A stretch of 64,000 bases of DNA from assembly GCF_003050925.1 (NCBI RefSeq), contig NZ_QAOV01000010.1, positions 124,001-188,000 of the forward strand. Direction: 5' to 3'. Positions 25,507-35,872 of this stretch are shown one piece after another. The position numbers and the translations under genes were made by a program. The notes beneath the pieces were generated by a model, which was given only the letters and a program-made list of their open reading frames with translations, was not told the DNA's origin and searched no databases. This DNA comes from Pseudomonas sp. GV085 (GTDB lineage: Bacteria > Pseudomonadota > Gammaproteobacteria > Pseudomonadales > Pseudomonadaceae). Numbering within the stretch: the first letter of the stretch is position 1; each line of letters begins with the position of its first letter.

Positions 25507-25667
25507 CCCCCAGTGTCAAAAAAACCTGGAAAATTTCGTCAGCGGTCTACAAAACAGCTTTTCGGTGTCGATACAGGGCTTTAGATGGGTCGTCTTAGCC
25601 TGAAATTTCCCGTTTCATTACGCCTATGCCAAACTAACCCGCATATAGACAAGGTGAAAACTCTCTA

Positions 25668-28292
25668 ATGGCCGATTGGCAGTCCCTCGATCCCGAGGCC
25701 GCTCGTGAAGCGGAAAAATATGAAAACCCTATTCCTAGCCGCGAACTGATCCTTCAGCACCTTGCTGATCGAGGTTCGCCTGCTAACCGCGAGCAACTGG
25801 TCGAAGAGTTTGGTCTGACCACGGAAGACCAGATCGAAGCCCTGCGCCGCCGCCTGCGCGCCATGGAGCGCGATGCTCAACTCATCTACACCCGACGCGG
25901 CACTTATGCGCCGGTGGACAAGCTCGACCTGATCCTGGGTCGCATCAGCGGTCACCGTGATGGCTTCGGCTTCCTGGTGCCGGACGACGGCAGTGACGAC
26001 CTGTTCATGAGCCCGGCGCAGATGCGCCTGGTGTTCGATGGTGACCGTGCGCTGGCCCGTGTATCCGGCCTGGATCGTCGTGGTCGTCGCGAAGGCATGA
26101 TCGTCGAAGTGGTTTCCCGGGCTCACGAGAGCATCGTCGGCCGCTACTTCGAAGAGGGTGGCATCGGTTTCGTGGTTGCCGACAACCCGAAAATCCAGCA
26201 GGAAGTGCTGGTCACGCCGGGTCGTAACGCCAACGCGCAGATCGGTCAGTTCGTCGAAGTGAAGATCACTCACTGGCCGACGCCACGCTTCCAGCCGCAA
26301 GGCGACGTGGTCGAAGTCGTGGGCAACTACATGGCGCCGGGCATGGAAATCGATGTTGCCCTGCGTACCTACGACATTCCTCACGTCTGGCCTGATGCCG
26401 TGCTCAAGGAAGCCGGCAAGCTCAAGCCGGAAGTCGAAGAGAAAGACAAAGAGAAGCGCATCGACCTGCGTCATCTGCCGTTCGTCACCATCGACGGCGA
26501 AGATGCCCGCGACTTCGATGATGCGGTCTACTGCGAAGCCCGTCCGGGCAAACTGCGTCTGTTCTCCGGCGGCTGGAAGCTGTACGTGGCGATTGCCGAC
26601 GTATCCAGCTACGTGAAGCTCGGTTCGGCGCTGGATGCCGAAGCGCAGGTTCGTGGCAACTCGGTGTACTTCCCCGAGCGTGTGATTCCGATGCTGCCTG
26701 AGCAGCTGTCCAATGGTTTGTGCTCGCTGAACCCGCAAGTCGATCGTCTGGCCATGGTTTGCGAGATGACCATCTCCAAAACCGGCGAAATGACCGACTA
26801 CTGCTTCTACGAAGCGGTGATCCACTCCCATGCCCGCCTGACCTACAACAAGGTCAGCGCCATGCTCGAAACGCCGAAAGCCACCGAAGCGCGCAAGCTG
26901 CGCGGCGAATACACCGACGTGGTGCCGCACCTCAAGCAGCTCTACTCGCTGTACAAGGTGTTGCTGGCGGCTCGTCATGTGCGTGGCGCGATCGATTTCG
27001 AAACCCAGGAAACCCGGATCATCTTCGGTACCGAGCGCAAGATTGCCGAAATCCGTCCGACCGTGCGCAATGACGCTCACAAGCTGATCGAGGAATGCAT
27101 GCTGGCGGCCAACGTGGCCACCGCCGAGTTCCTGAAAAAGCACGAGATCCCGGCGCTCTACCGTGTTCACGATGGTCCGCCACCAGAGCGCCTGGAAAAG
27201 CTGCGCGCTTTCCTTGGCGAGCTCGGTCTGTCCCTGCACAAAGGCAAGGATGGTCCGTCGCCGAAGGATTATCAGGCACTGTTGGCCGGTATCAAGGATC
27301 GTCCGGATTTCCACCTGATCCAGACCGTCATGCTGCGTTCGTTGAGCCAGGCGGTGTACAGCGCCGATAACCAGGGCCACTTCGGCCTGAATTACGAGGC
27401 GTACACGCACTTCACTTCGCCGATCCGCCGCTACCCGGACTTGCTCACGCACCGGGCGATTCGTAGCGTGATCCATTCGAAGCAGAACACCCCGCACGTT
27501 CGTCGTGCCGGTGCGATGACCATTCCGAAAGCACGCATCTATCCGTACGACGAAGCGGCGCTGGAGCAGCTCGGCGAGCAGTGCTCGATGAGCGAGCGCC
27601 GTGCCGACGAAGCGACCCGCGACGTGGTGAACTGGCTCAAATGCGAGTTCATGAAAGATCGCGTGGGCGAGTCGTTCCCGGGCGTGATCACCGCCGTGAC
27701 TGGTTTTGGCCTGTTCGTCGAGCTTACAGACATTTATGTCGAAGGCCTGGTGCACGTCACCGCGCTGCCGGGCGATTACTACCACTTCGATCCTGTGCAC
27801 CACCGCCTGGCCGGTGAGCGTACCGGTCGCAGTTTCCGCCTGGGTGACACCGTGGAAGTGCGGGTCATGCGCGTCGACCTCGACGAACGCAAGATCGACT
27901 TCGAGATGGCTGAAAAAACCATCAGCGCGCCGATCGGCCGCAAAAAGCGTGGCACCGAAGCGGCAGCGCCCGCAGCTAAAGCCGAAGCAGAGGCTCCGGC
28001 GAAAACCGGTCGTCGTCCTGCCAAGGAAAAGGCTGTAGAAGCCTATCGCCCGAGCGATGCGGCGGCGAAAAACGCCGAGGTGCGCAAAAGCCGTGAAATG
28101 AAGCAGGCGTTGCTGGCTGGAGCGAAAAGCGGCGGTAAAGCGGCGTCTGGGGGAAAGACCAGTCGGTCGACGCCTGACAAGGCCGTCGGCGGCAAGCCAG
28201 CCAAACCGAGCAAACATCGTAAAGGCCCGCCAAAAGCGGGCTCGGCTCCAGCCAAGAGTGGCGGGGCGCGTAAACCTAAGGCCAAGCCATGA
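25668..28292 (+). CDS. rnr: Ribonuclease R
   Basis: Processive 3'-5' exoribonuclease able to degrade structured RNA. 874 aa: N-terminal helix-turn-helix (about 20-75), two cold-shock domains, the RNB catalytic domain with DGEDARDFDDAVYCE, an S1 domain (VITAVTGFGLFVELTDIYVEGL), and a long Lys/Ala/Pro-rich tail (about 750-874). The stop overlaps the rlmB start by 4 bases (ATGA), the conserved rnr-rlmB pair. The region 25443-25667 before it holds the tRNA promoter and nothing else I recognise. Confidence 0.97.
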   Translation: MADWQSLDPEAAREAEKYENPIPSRELILQHLADRGSPANREQLVEEFGLTTEDQIEALRRRLRAMERDAQLIYTRRGTYAPVDKLDLILGRISGHRDGFGFLVPDDGSDDLFMSPAQMRLVFDGDRALARVSGLDRRGRREGMIVEVVSRAHESIVGRYFEEGGIGFVVADNPKIQQEVLVTPGRNANAQIGQFVEVKITHWPTPRFQPQGDVVEVVGNYMAPGMEIDVALRTYDIPHVWPDAVLKEAGKLKPEVEEKDKEKRIDLRHLPFVTIDGEDARDFDDAVYCEARPGKLRLFSGGWKLYVAIADVSSYVKLGSALDAEAQVRGNSVYFPERVIPMLPEQLSNGLCSLNPQVDRLAMVCEMTISKTGEMTDYCFYEAVIHSHARLTYNKVSAMLETPKATEARKLRGEYTDVVPHLKQLYSLYKVLLAARHVRGAIDFETQETRIIFGTERKIAEIRPTVRNDAHKLIEECMLAANVATAEFLKKHEIPALYRVHDGPPPERLEKLRAFLGELGLSLHKGKDGPSPKDYQALLAGIKDRPDFHLIQTVMLRSLSQAVYSADNQGHFGLNYEAYTHFTSPIRRYPDLLTHRAIRSVIHSKQNTPHVRRAGAMTIPKARIYPYDEAALEQLGEQCSMSERRADEATRDVVNWLKCEFMKDRVGESFPGVITAVTGFGLFVELTDIYVEGLVHVTALPGDYYHFDPVHHRLAGERTGRSFRLGDTVEVRVMRVDLDERKIDFEMAEKTISAPIGRKKRGTEAAAPAAKAEAEAPAKTGRRPAKEKAVEAYRPSDAAAKNAEVRKSREMKQALLAGAKSGGKAASGGKTSRSTPDKAVGGKPAKPSKHRKGPPKAGSAPAKSGGARKPKAKP

Positions 28293-29056
28293 GTCAGTTG
28301 GAAAAGATCTACGGCGTACACGCTGTAGAAGCGTTGTTGCGTCACCACCCGAAACGCGTCAAGCAGATCTGGCTGGCCGAAGGTCGCAATGACCCTCGGG
28401 TCCAGACACTGATCGAGCTGGCCAACGAAAACCGGGTCCAGGTCGGCCAGGCCGAGCGCCGCGAAATGGACGCCTGGGTTGAGGGTGTGCACCAGGGTGT
28501 GGTCGCGGACGTGAGTCCGAGCCAGGTCTGGGGCGAGGCGATGCTCGATGAATTGCTCGATCGCACCGACGGCGCGCCGTTGTTGCTGGTGCTCGACGGC
28601 GTGACCGATCCGCACAACCTCGGTGCCTGCTTGCGTTCGGCCGATGCGGCGGGTGCGTTGGCAGTGATCGTGCCGAAGGACAAGTCGGCGACCCTGACTC
28701 CGGTTGTGCGAAAAATCGCCTGCGGCGCGGCGGAAGTGATTCCGCTGGTTGCCGTGACCAACCTGGCGCGCACCCTGGAAAAACTCCAGCAGCGCGGCTT
28801 GTGGGTTGTCGGTACGGCGGGGGAGGCCGAAGTCAGTCTTTATGATCAGGACCTCACAGGTCCGACCATCCTGATCATGGGTGCCGAAGGCAAGGGCATG
28901 CGCCGCCTGACCCGCGAACATTGCGACTACCTGGTGAATCTGCCGATGGCCGGTAGTGTCAGCAGTCTCAACGTGTCGGTGGCGACGGGTGTTTGCCTGT
29001 TCGAGGCGCAGCGTCAGCGTAGCGTCAAAGCCAAGGCTGCCGCCAAAAAGCCCTGA
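28289..29056 (+). CDS. rlmB: 23S rRNA (guanosine-2'-O-)-methyltransferase RlmB
   Basis: SpoU-family knotted methyltransferase that modifies G2251 of 23S rRNA. 255 aa: N-terminal L30-like substrate domain, then SPOUT motifs NLGACLRSADAAG, IMGAEGKGMR and LPMAGSVSSLNVSVATG. It is translationally coupled to rnr. Confidence 0.96.
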   Translation: MSQLEKIYGVHAVEALLRHHPKRVKQIWLAEGRNDPRVQTLIELANENRVQVGQAERREMDAWVEGVHQGVVADVSPSQVWGEAMLDELLDRTDGAPLLLVLDGVTDPHNLGACLRSADAAGALAVIVPKDKSATLTPVVRKIACGAAEVIPLVAVTNLARTLEKLQQRGLWVVGTAGEAEVSLYDQDLTGPTILIMGAEGKGMRRLTREHCDYLVNLPMAGSVSSLNVSVATGVCLFEAQRQRSVKAKAAAKKP

Positions 29057-29071
29057 TCCACGTACGATCCA

Positions 29072-29173
29072 CTGTAGGAGCGAGCTTGCTCGCGAAGGAC
29101 TCAAGATCACCGCGGAGAATCAGCTTCCCCGCGTTATCGTTGACGACCTTCGCGAGCAAGCTCGCTCCTACAG
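29072..29173. repeat. REP pair (GGAGCGAGCTTGCTCGC family)
   Basis: CTGTAGGAGCGAGCTTGCTC and its complement about 60 bases apart, just after rlmB. Confidence 0.9.
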
Positions 29174-29216
29174 TGCCTTTTAGTGTCGGGGGTTGTTCAA
29201 TTAATCACCAATTACC

Positions 29217-29245
29217 TTGCGCCTCCCTCGCCCCTTCTCTACAAT
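29217..29245 (+). promoter_or_regulatory. Candidate promoter of the rpsF operon
   Basis: TTGCGC, 17-base spacer, TACAAT, followed by a GC-rich TGCGCCCC start region. The interval 29057-29363 otherwise holds the REP pair and a leader of about 110 bases. Confidence 0.6.
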
Positions 29246-29323
29246 TGCGCCCCTTGCTGTGATGGCAGGCACCAACGTGTCTAGCGTCCGCAAGTCCATA
29301 AGTGTCATTCACTCCTTGTCTGA

Positions 29324-29357
29324 CCGCTTTTGAGCGGCAGGCTACAACCCGTAAGGA
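29324..29357 (+). promoter_or_regulatory. Possible S6:S18 leader element
   Basis: Hairpin CCGCT-TTTG-AGCGG just before the rpsF ribosome-binding site, followed by CAGGCTACAACCCG. In many bacteria an rpsF leader hairpin with an exposed CCG is bound by the S6:S18 complex. The match here is by position and the CCG only. Confidence 0.3.
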
Positions 29358-29363
29358 GCATTC

Positions 29364-29786
29364 ATGCGTCATTACGAAATCATCTTTTTGGTCCACCCGG
29401 ATCAAAGCGAGCAAGTCGGCGGCATGGTTGAGCGTTACACCAAGCTGATCGAAGAAGACGGCGGCAAAATCCACCGTCTGGAAGATTGGGGCCGTCGTCA
29501 ACTGGCCTACGCAATCAACAATGTTCACAAGGCTCACTACGTGATGCTGAACGTTGAGTGCACTGGCAAGGCCCTGGCCGAGCTGGAAGACAACTTCCGC
29601 TACAACGATGCAGTGATCCGTAACCTGGTCATCCGTCGCGACGAAGCCGTTACCGGCCAGTCCGAGATGCTCAAGGCTGAAGAAAACCGCAGTGAGCGCC
29701 GTGAGCGTCGCGACCGTCCTGAGCACGAAGGCGCTGAAAGCGTTGACAGTGATGACAGCGACAACAGCGATAACGCTGACGAGTAA
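29364..29786 (+). CDS. rpsF: 30S ribosomal protein S6
   Basis: 140 aa, starting MRHYEIIFLVHPDQSEQV, with the GGKIHRLEDWGRRQLAYAINN core that contacts S18. A Ser/Asp/Asn-rich acidic tail follows (ESVDSDDSDNSDNADE), the natural substrate type for RimK glutamylation. First gene of the rpsF-rpsR-DUF2232-rplI operon. Confidence 0.98.
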   Translation: MRHYEIIFLVHPDQSEQVGGMVERYTKLIEEDGGKIHRLEDWGRRQLAYAINNVHKAHYVMLNVECTGKALAELEDNFRYNDAVIRNLVIRRDEAVTGQSEMLKAEENRSERRERRDRPEHEGAESVDSDDSDNSDNADE

Positions 29787-29814
29787 TCCACGGACCTTTT
29801 AAGGAGCCTATCAA

Positions 29815-30045
29815 ATGGCACGTTTCTTCCGTCGTCGTAAATTCTGCCGCTTCACCGCTGAAGACGTGAAAGAGATCGATTACAAAGATCTCAACACTCT
29901 GAAAGCCTACGTATCCGAGACCGGCAAAATCGTTCCAAGCCGCATCACCGGTACCAAAGCTCGTTATCAGCGTCAGCTGGCCACCGCTATCAAGCGCGCC
30001 CGCTTCCTGGCCCTGCTGGCCTACACCGACAGCCACGGCCGCTGA
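29815..30045 (+). CDS. rpsR: 30S ribosomal protein S18
   Basis: 76 aa, [25 protein letters not shown]..., ending [13 protein letters not shown]. Binds S6 in the platform. It lies 28 bases after rpsF behind AAGGAG. Confidence 0.98.
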
Positions 30046-30081
30046 GACCGGGCAGTCGACACGTAGCAAAGGATTGAATGC

Positions 30082-30975
30082 ATGCGGGCCATAGCTGAGT
30101 TCATCATGCGCGGCCGTATGCAGGCCACTCTCGTAGTGGCTGGATGCGCGGCGATGCCGTTGTTGTATTGGTTGGGTGCTGCCGCCGGATGCCTTGTGCT
30201 CCTGCGGCGCGGATTGAGGGACGCCCTGGGCGTTCTTGCTCTGGGACTGCTGCCGGCATTGGCCTGGTGGCTGTACTCCGAAGATCCACGGGCACTTCTG
30301 GTGCTGCTGGGGTCTGCGAGCCTTGCGCTGGTTTTGCGCGCAAGCGAGTCCTGGAACCGCGTGCTGCTGGTCAGCATAGCGATGGGAGTGGTGTTTTCAG
30401 TGGTGTTGGGGACAGCTTTTGCTCCCCAGATCGAGATGCTGGCGCAGGCTTTGATCAAGGTCATGCCGTCGCTACTCGGTGACGTCTACCAGAAGTTGTC
30501 GGTAGACGAACAAGCGCGTTTCGCGTCCCTGATTGCACCGGTCCTGACCGGCCTGATTGCGGCGTTGTTGCAAATCGTCAGCTTGCTGAGCCTGCTTGTC
30601 GGGCGCTACTGGCAGGCGTTGTTGTACAACCCGGGCGGTTTTGGTCGCGAGTTTCGCGCCATCCGCTTCCCGCTGTTGCCGGCGATGTTGCTGCTGGCGT
30701 GCATGCTTCTGGGGCCGAACATCGGCCCACAGATGGCCATGTTGACGCCGTTGTGCAGCGTACCGCTGGTGTTCGCCGGGCTGGCCCTGATTCACGGGCT
30801 GGTGGCGCAGAAGCGACTGGCCAGGTTCTGGCTGGTGGGGTTGTACGTGACGCTGTTGCTGTTCATGCAACTGATCTATCCGTTGCTGGTGGTCTTGGCC
30901 ATCGTCGACAGCCTGATTGATTTTCGCGGTCGTTCGGCACCGAAAGATGCCGATAACGCGAACGGTGAAGGTTAA
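30082..30975 (+). CDS. DUF2232 (YybS-like) membrane protein
   Basis: Polytopic inner-membrane protein of 297 aa with about eight hydrophobic segments. The first segments are ATLVVAGCAAMPLLYWLGAA-like. A hydrophilic stretch (LIKVMPSLLGDVYQKLSVDEQ) and a charged C-terminal end (RGRSAPKDADNANGEG) are also visible. It sits between rpsR and rplI in Pseudomonas genomes. Function unknown; the resemblance to YybS-type predicted transporters is fold-level only. Confidence 0.85.
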   Translation: MRAIAEFIMRGRMQATLVVAGCAAMPLLYWLGAAAGCLVLLRRGLRDALGVLALGLLPALAWWLYSEDPRALLVLLGSASLALVLRASESWNRVLLVSIAMGVVFSVVLGTAFAPQIEMLAQALIKVMPSLLGDVYQKLSVDEQARFASLIAPVLTGLIAALLQIVSLLSLLVGRYWQALLYNPGGFGREFRAIRFPLLPAMLLLACMLLGPNIGPQMAMLTPLCSVPLVFAGLALIHGLVAQKRLARFWLVGLYVTLLLFMQLIYPLLVVLAIVDSLIDFRGRSAPKDADNANGEG

Positions 30976-30994
30976 AAGTTAAGAGGATTTTCAC

Positions 30995-31441
30995 ATGCAA
31001 CTGATCCTTCTGGAAAAAGTCACCAACCTGGGCAACCTGGGTGACAAAGTGAACGTTAAGGCTGGTTACGGTCGTAACTACCTGCTGCCTTACGGCAAAG
31101 CTACCGCTGCGACCCCAGCCAACCTGGCTGCGTTCGAAGAGCGTCGTGCCGAGCTGGAAAAAGCTGCAGCAGATCGTAAATCGTCGGCTGAAAGCCGCGC
31201 TGCCCAACTGGCCGAGCTGGAAGTGACCATCACTGCCACCGCTGGCGACGAAGGCAAGCTGTTCGGTTCGATCGGTACTCACGACATCGCTGACGCACTG
31301 ACCGCCTCCGGCGTTGAAGTGCAGAAGAGCGAAGTTCGTCTGCCGAACGGCACCATCCGCAACGTAGGCGAATTCGACGTAGCCGTGCACCTGCACGCCG
31401 AAGTTGAAGCCACCGTACGCGTTGTCGTGGTAGCAGCTTAA
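30995..31441 (+). CDS. rplI: 50S ribosomal protein L9
   Basis: 148 aa with the N-terminal RNA-binding motif NLGNLGDKVNVKAGYGRNYLLP, a long connecting helix and the C-terminal domain (GKLFGSIGTHDIADAL). It follows AAGAGGA. Last gene of the ribosomal unit. Confidence 0.98.
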   Translation: MQLILLEKVTNLGNLGDKVNVKAGYGRNYLLPYGKATAATPANLAAFEERRAELEKAAADRKSSAESRAAQLAELEVTITATAGDEGKLFGSIGTHDIADALTASGVEVQKSEVRLPNGTIRNVGEFDVAVHLHAEVEATVRVVVVAA

Positions 31442-31486
31442 GCAGCACTTGTCGGCTGGCACCCTCGGGTGCTTGCCGGTAACATC

Positions 31487-31527
31487 GGGCACGATCCTGT
31501 TTACAGGTCGTGCCCTTTGTCTTTTTG
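31487..31527 (+). terminator. Terminator between rplI and dnaB
   Basis: GGGCACGA/TCGTGCCC stem with an inner CCTGT..ACAGG pair, then TTTGTCTTTTT. Confidence 0.85.
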
Positions 31528-31575
31528 GTAGCTCCTGTTTTCCAACCCCTGCTTTTTCTAAACAACCAAGTGGCC

Positions 31576-32973
31576 ATGAACGATATCTCCGCTCCTGAGC
31601 AATACGATCTGCAAACCGCCGCGCTGAAGGTGCCGCCGCATTCCATCGAGGCCGAACAGGCCGTGCTCGGTGGTCTGATGCTGGACAACAACGCCTGGGA
31701 GCGTGTGCTCGATCAAGTCTCCGACGGCGATTTCTATCGACATGACCACCGTCTGATCTTCCGCGCGATCGCCAAGCTGGCCGATCAGAACATGCCGATC
31801 GACGTCGTGACCCTGTCCGAACAACTGGACAAGGAAGGTCAGACTTCACAGGTCGGCGGTCTCGGTTACCTGGGCGAACTGGCGAAGAACACCCCGTCAG
31901 TCGCCAACATCAAGGCCTATGCGCAGATCGTTCGCGAGCGGGCGACGTTGCGCCAACTGATCGGCATCAGTACCGAGATTGCCGACAGCGCGTTCAACCC
32001 TGAGGGTCGCACTGCCGCCGAGATTCTCGACGAGGCTGAGCGGCAGATCTTCCAGATCGCCGAGGCCCGACCTAAAACCGGTGGCCCGGTGGGCGTCAAT
32101 GACCTGCTGACCAAGGCCATCGACCGCATCGACACCTTGTTCAACACCGACAACGCCATCACCGGGCTGTCCACGGGTTACACCGACCTCGACGAGAAAA
32201 CCAGCGGCCTGCAACCGTCCGACCTGATCATCGTCGCCGGCCGTCCATCGATGGGTAAAACCACCTTTGCGATGAACCTGGTGGAAAACGCCGTGTTGCG
32301 CAGCGAAAAGGCCGTCCTGGTTTACTCCCTCGAGATGCCAGGCGAATCGCTGATCATGCGTATGCTGTCTTCCCTGGGTCGTATCGACCAGACCAAGGTC
32401 CGTTCCGGTCAGCTTGAAGACGACGACTGGCCGCGCCTGACCTCGGCGGTCAACCTGCTCAACGATCGCAAGTTGTTCATCGACGACACCGCCGGCATCA
32501 GCCCGTCGGAAATGCGCGCCCGGACCCGCCGTCTGGTACGTGAGCACGGCGAAATCGGCTTGATCATGATCGACTACCTGCAACTGATGCAGATCCCGGG
32601 TTCCAGTGGCGATAATCGGACCAACGAGATTTCCGAGATCTCCCGGTCCCTGAAAGCCCTGGCGAAAGAATTCCAATGTCCGGTGGTGGCGCTCTCGCAG
32701 CTCAACCGTTCCCTGGAGCAGCGCCCGAACAAACGCCCGGTGAACTCCGACTTGCGGGAATCCGGAGCGATCGAGCAGGACGCCGACGTGATCATGTTCG
32801 TTTACCGCGACGAGGTGTATCACCCGGAAACCGAGCACAAAGGCATCGCCGAAATCATCATCGGCAAGCAGCGGAACGGCCCGATCGGCTTTATCCGCCT
32901 GGCGTTCATCGGTAAGTACACCCGCTTCGAGAACCTGGCACCGGGTAGCTACAACTTCGACGACGATGAGTAA
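31576..32973 (+). CDS. dnaB: Replicative DNA helicase DnaB
   Basis: Hexameric 5'-3' helicase of the replisome, 465 aa. N-terminal DnaG-interacting domain (PPHSIEAEQAVLGGLMLDN), then the RecA-like core with Walker A GRPSMGKT, Walker B LIMIDYLQLM and the conserved VNSDLRESGAIEQDAD segment. ATG 31576 (MNDISAPEQYD) gives the family N terminus; an upstream in-frame start at 31510 falls inside the terminator. Confidence 0.97.
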   Translation: MNDISAPEQYDLQTAALKVPPHSIEAEQAVLGGLMLDNNAWERVLDQVSDGDFYRHDHRLIFRAIAKLADQNMPIDVVTLSEQLDKEGQTSQVGGLGYLGELAKNTPSVANIKAYAQIVRERATLRQLIGISTEIADSAFNPEGRTAAEILDEAERQIFQIAEARPKTGGPVGVNDLLTKAIDRIDTLFNTDNAITGLSTGYTDLDEKTSGLQPSDLIIVAGRPSMGKTTFAMNLVENAVLRSEKAVLVYSLEMPGESLIMRMLSSLGRIDQTKVRSGQLEDDDWPRLTSAVNLLNDRKLFIDDTAGISPSEMRARTRRLVREHGEIGLIMIDYLQLMQIPGSSGDNRTNEISEISRSLKALAKEFQCPVVALSQLNRSLEQRPNKRPVNSDLRESGAIEQDADVIMFVYRDEVYHPETEHKGIAEIIIGKQRNGPIGFIRLAFIGKYTRFENLAPGSYNFDDDE

Positions 32974-32991
32974 CTATTGACGCAGGGCCTC

Positions 32992-33124
32992 TGTGGCGAG
33001 GGAGCTTGCTCCCGCTGGGCTGCGCAGCAGCCCCAATACCTGCAACGATACTGATTCAGGCACACCACTTTTTCTGGTTTTGCGACTGCTTCGCAGTCGA
33101 ACGGGAGCAAGCTCCCTCGCCACA
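32992..33124. repeat. REP pair (TGTGGCGAGGGAGC family) with two inner hairpins
   Basis: TGTGGCGAGGGAGCTTGCTC at the left and its complement at the right. Between them lie two further dyads, GGGCTGCGCAGCAGCCC and GCGACTGCTTCGCAGTCG. Confidence 0.9.
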
Positions 33125-33241
33125 TAGGTTGTGTGTGTCAGAGCTCCCACCAATTTCCGACCATAGCCGTCGGAATTGGTCAAAATTTGTGCTATATTCC
33201 GCGCCCGCGAAATTCAATGAAAGCCAACACCGGTTATCGAC

Positions 33242-35545
<2,304 letters not shown>

Positions 35546-35562
35546 GCCTCGCGTGAACTGAA

Positions 35563-35592
35563 CAGAACGCCAACCTTCGGGTTGGCGTTCTG
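35563..35592 (+). terminator. Hairpin after ygiQ
   Basis: Perfect stem CAGAACGCCAAC/GTTGGCGTTCTG closed by a C(TTCG)G tetraloop. There is no clear U tract, so termination may be weak. Confidence 0.7.
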
Positions 35593-35602
35593 CGTTGTGC
35601 CT

Positions 35603-35718
35603 GAAGATCAAAAGATCGCAGCCTTCGGCAGCTCCTACAGATAATGCATACATCCAATCAATCGCGGGTATACATGATCGTTGTAGGAGCTGCCGAAGGC
35701 TGCGATCTTTTGATCTTC
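35603..35718. repeat. REP pair with a 37-bp perfect inverted repeat
   Basis: The arm 35603-35639, containing GATCGCAGCCTTCGGCAGCT, is perfectly complementary to 35682-35718. It is a CCTTCGG variant of the GGAGCTGCCGCAGG family. Confidence 0.95.
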
Positions 35719-35818
35719 GCCACATTTATGTGCGCCAACGCCAAACCATTTTCCCGCCTCGCCCGATTTTGGTGCTGTACTGCCTCAGGCAACCGAAGAA
35801 AGCGCCAGCATTGCTGGA

Positions 35819-35834
35819 TGGCATAAGTCTTGCG
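35819..35834 (+). promoter_or_regulatory. Candidate sigma-54 promoter of the transglutaminase operon
   Basis: TGGCATAAGTCTTGCG has the GG-N10-GC spacing and 5 of 6 bases of the -24 TGGCAC element. It lies about 40 bases before the GTG start. Confidence 0.55.
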
Positions 35835-35872
35835 CGCTTTCCCATACGCTCTAGGCTCGCAGGAGGCACGCC

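Noticed and set aside
25665..28217. 850-codon minus-strand ORF opposite rnr
   Set aside because: High-GC third-position bias opens long antisense frames; RNase R on the plus strand is complete and has all motifs.
33183..33241. TATATT at about 33193 as a -10 element for ygiQ
   Set aside because: No acceptable -35 hexamer at 16-18 bases upstream.
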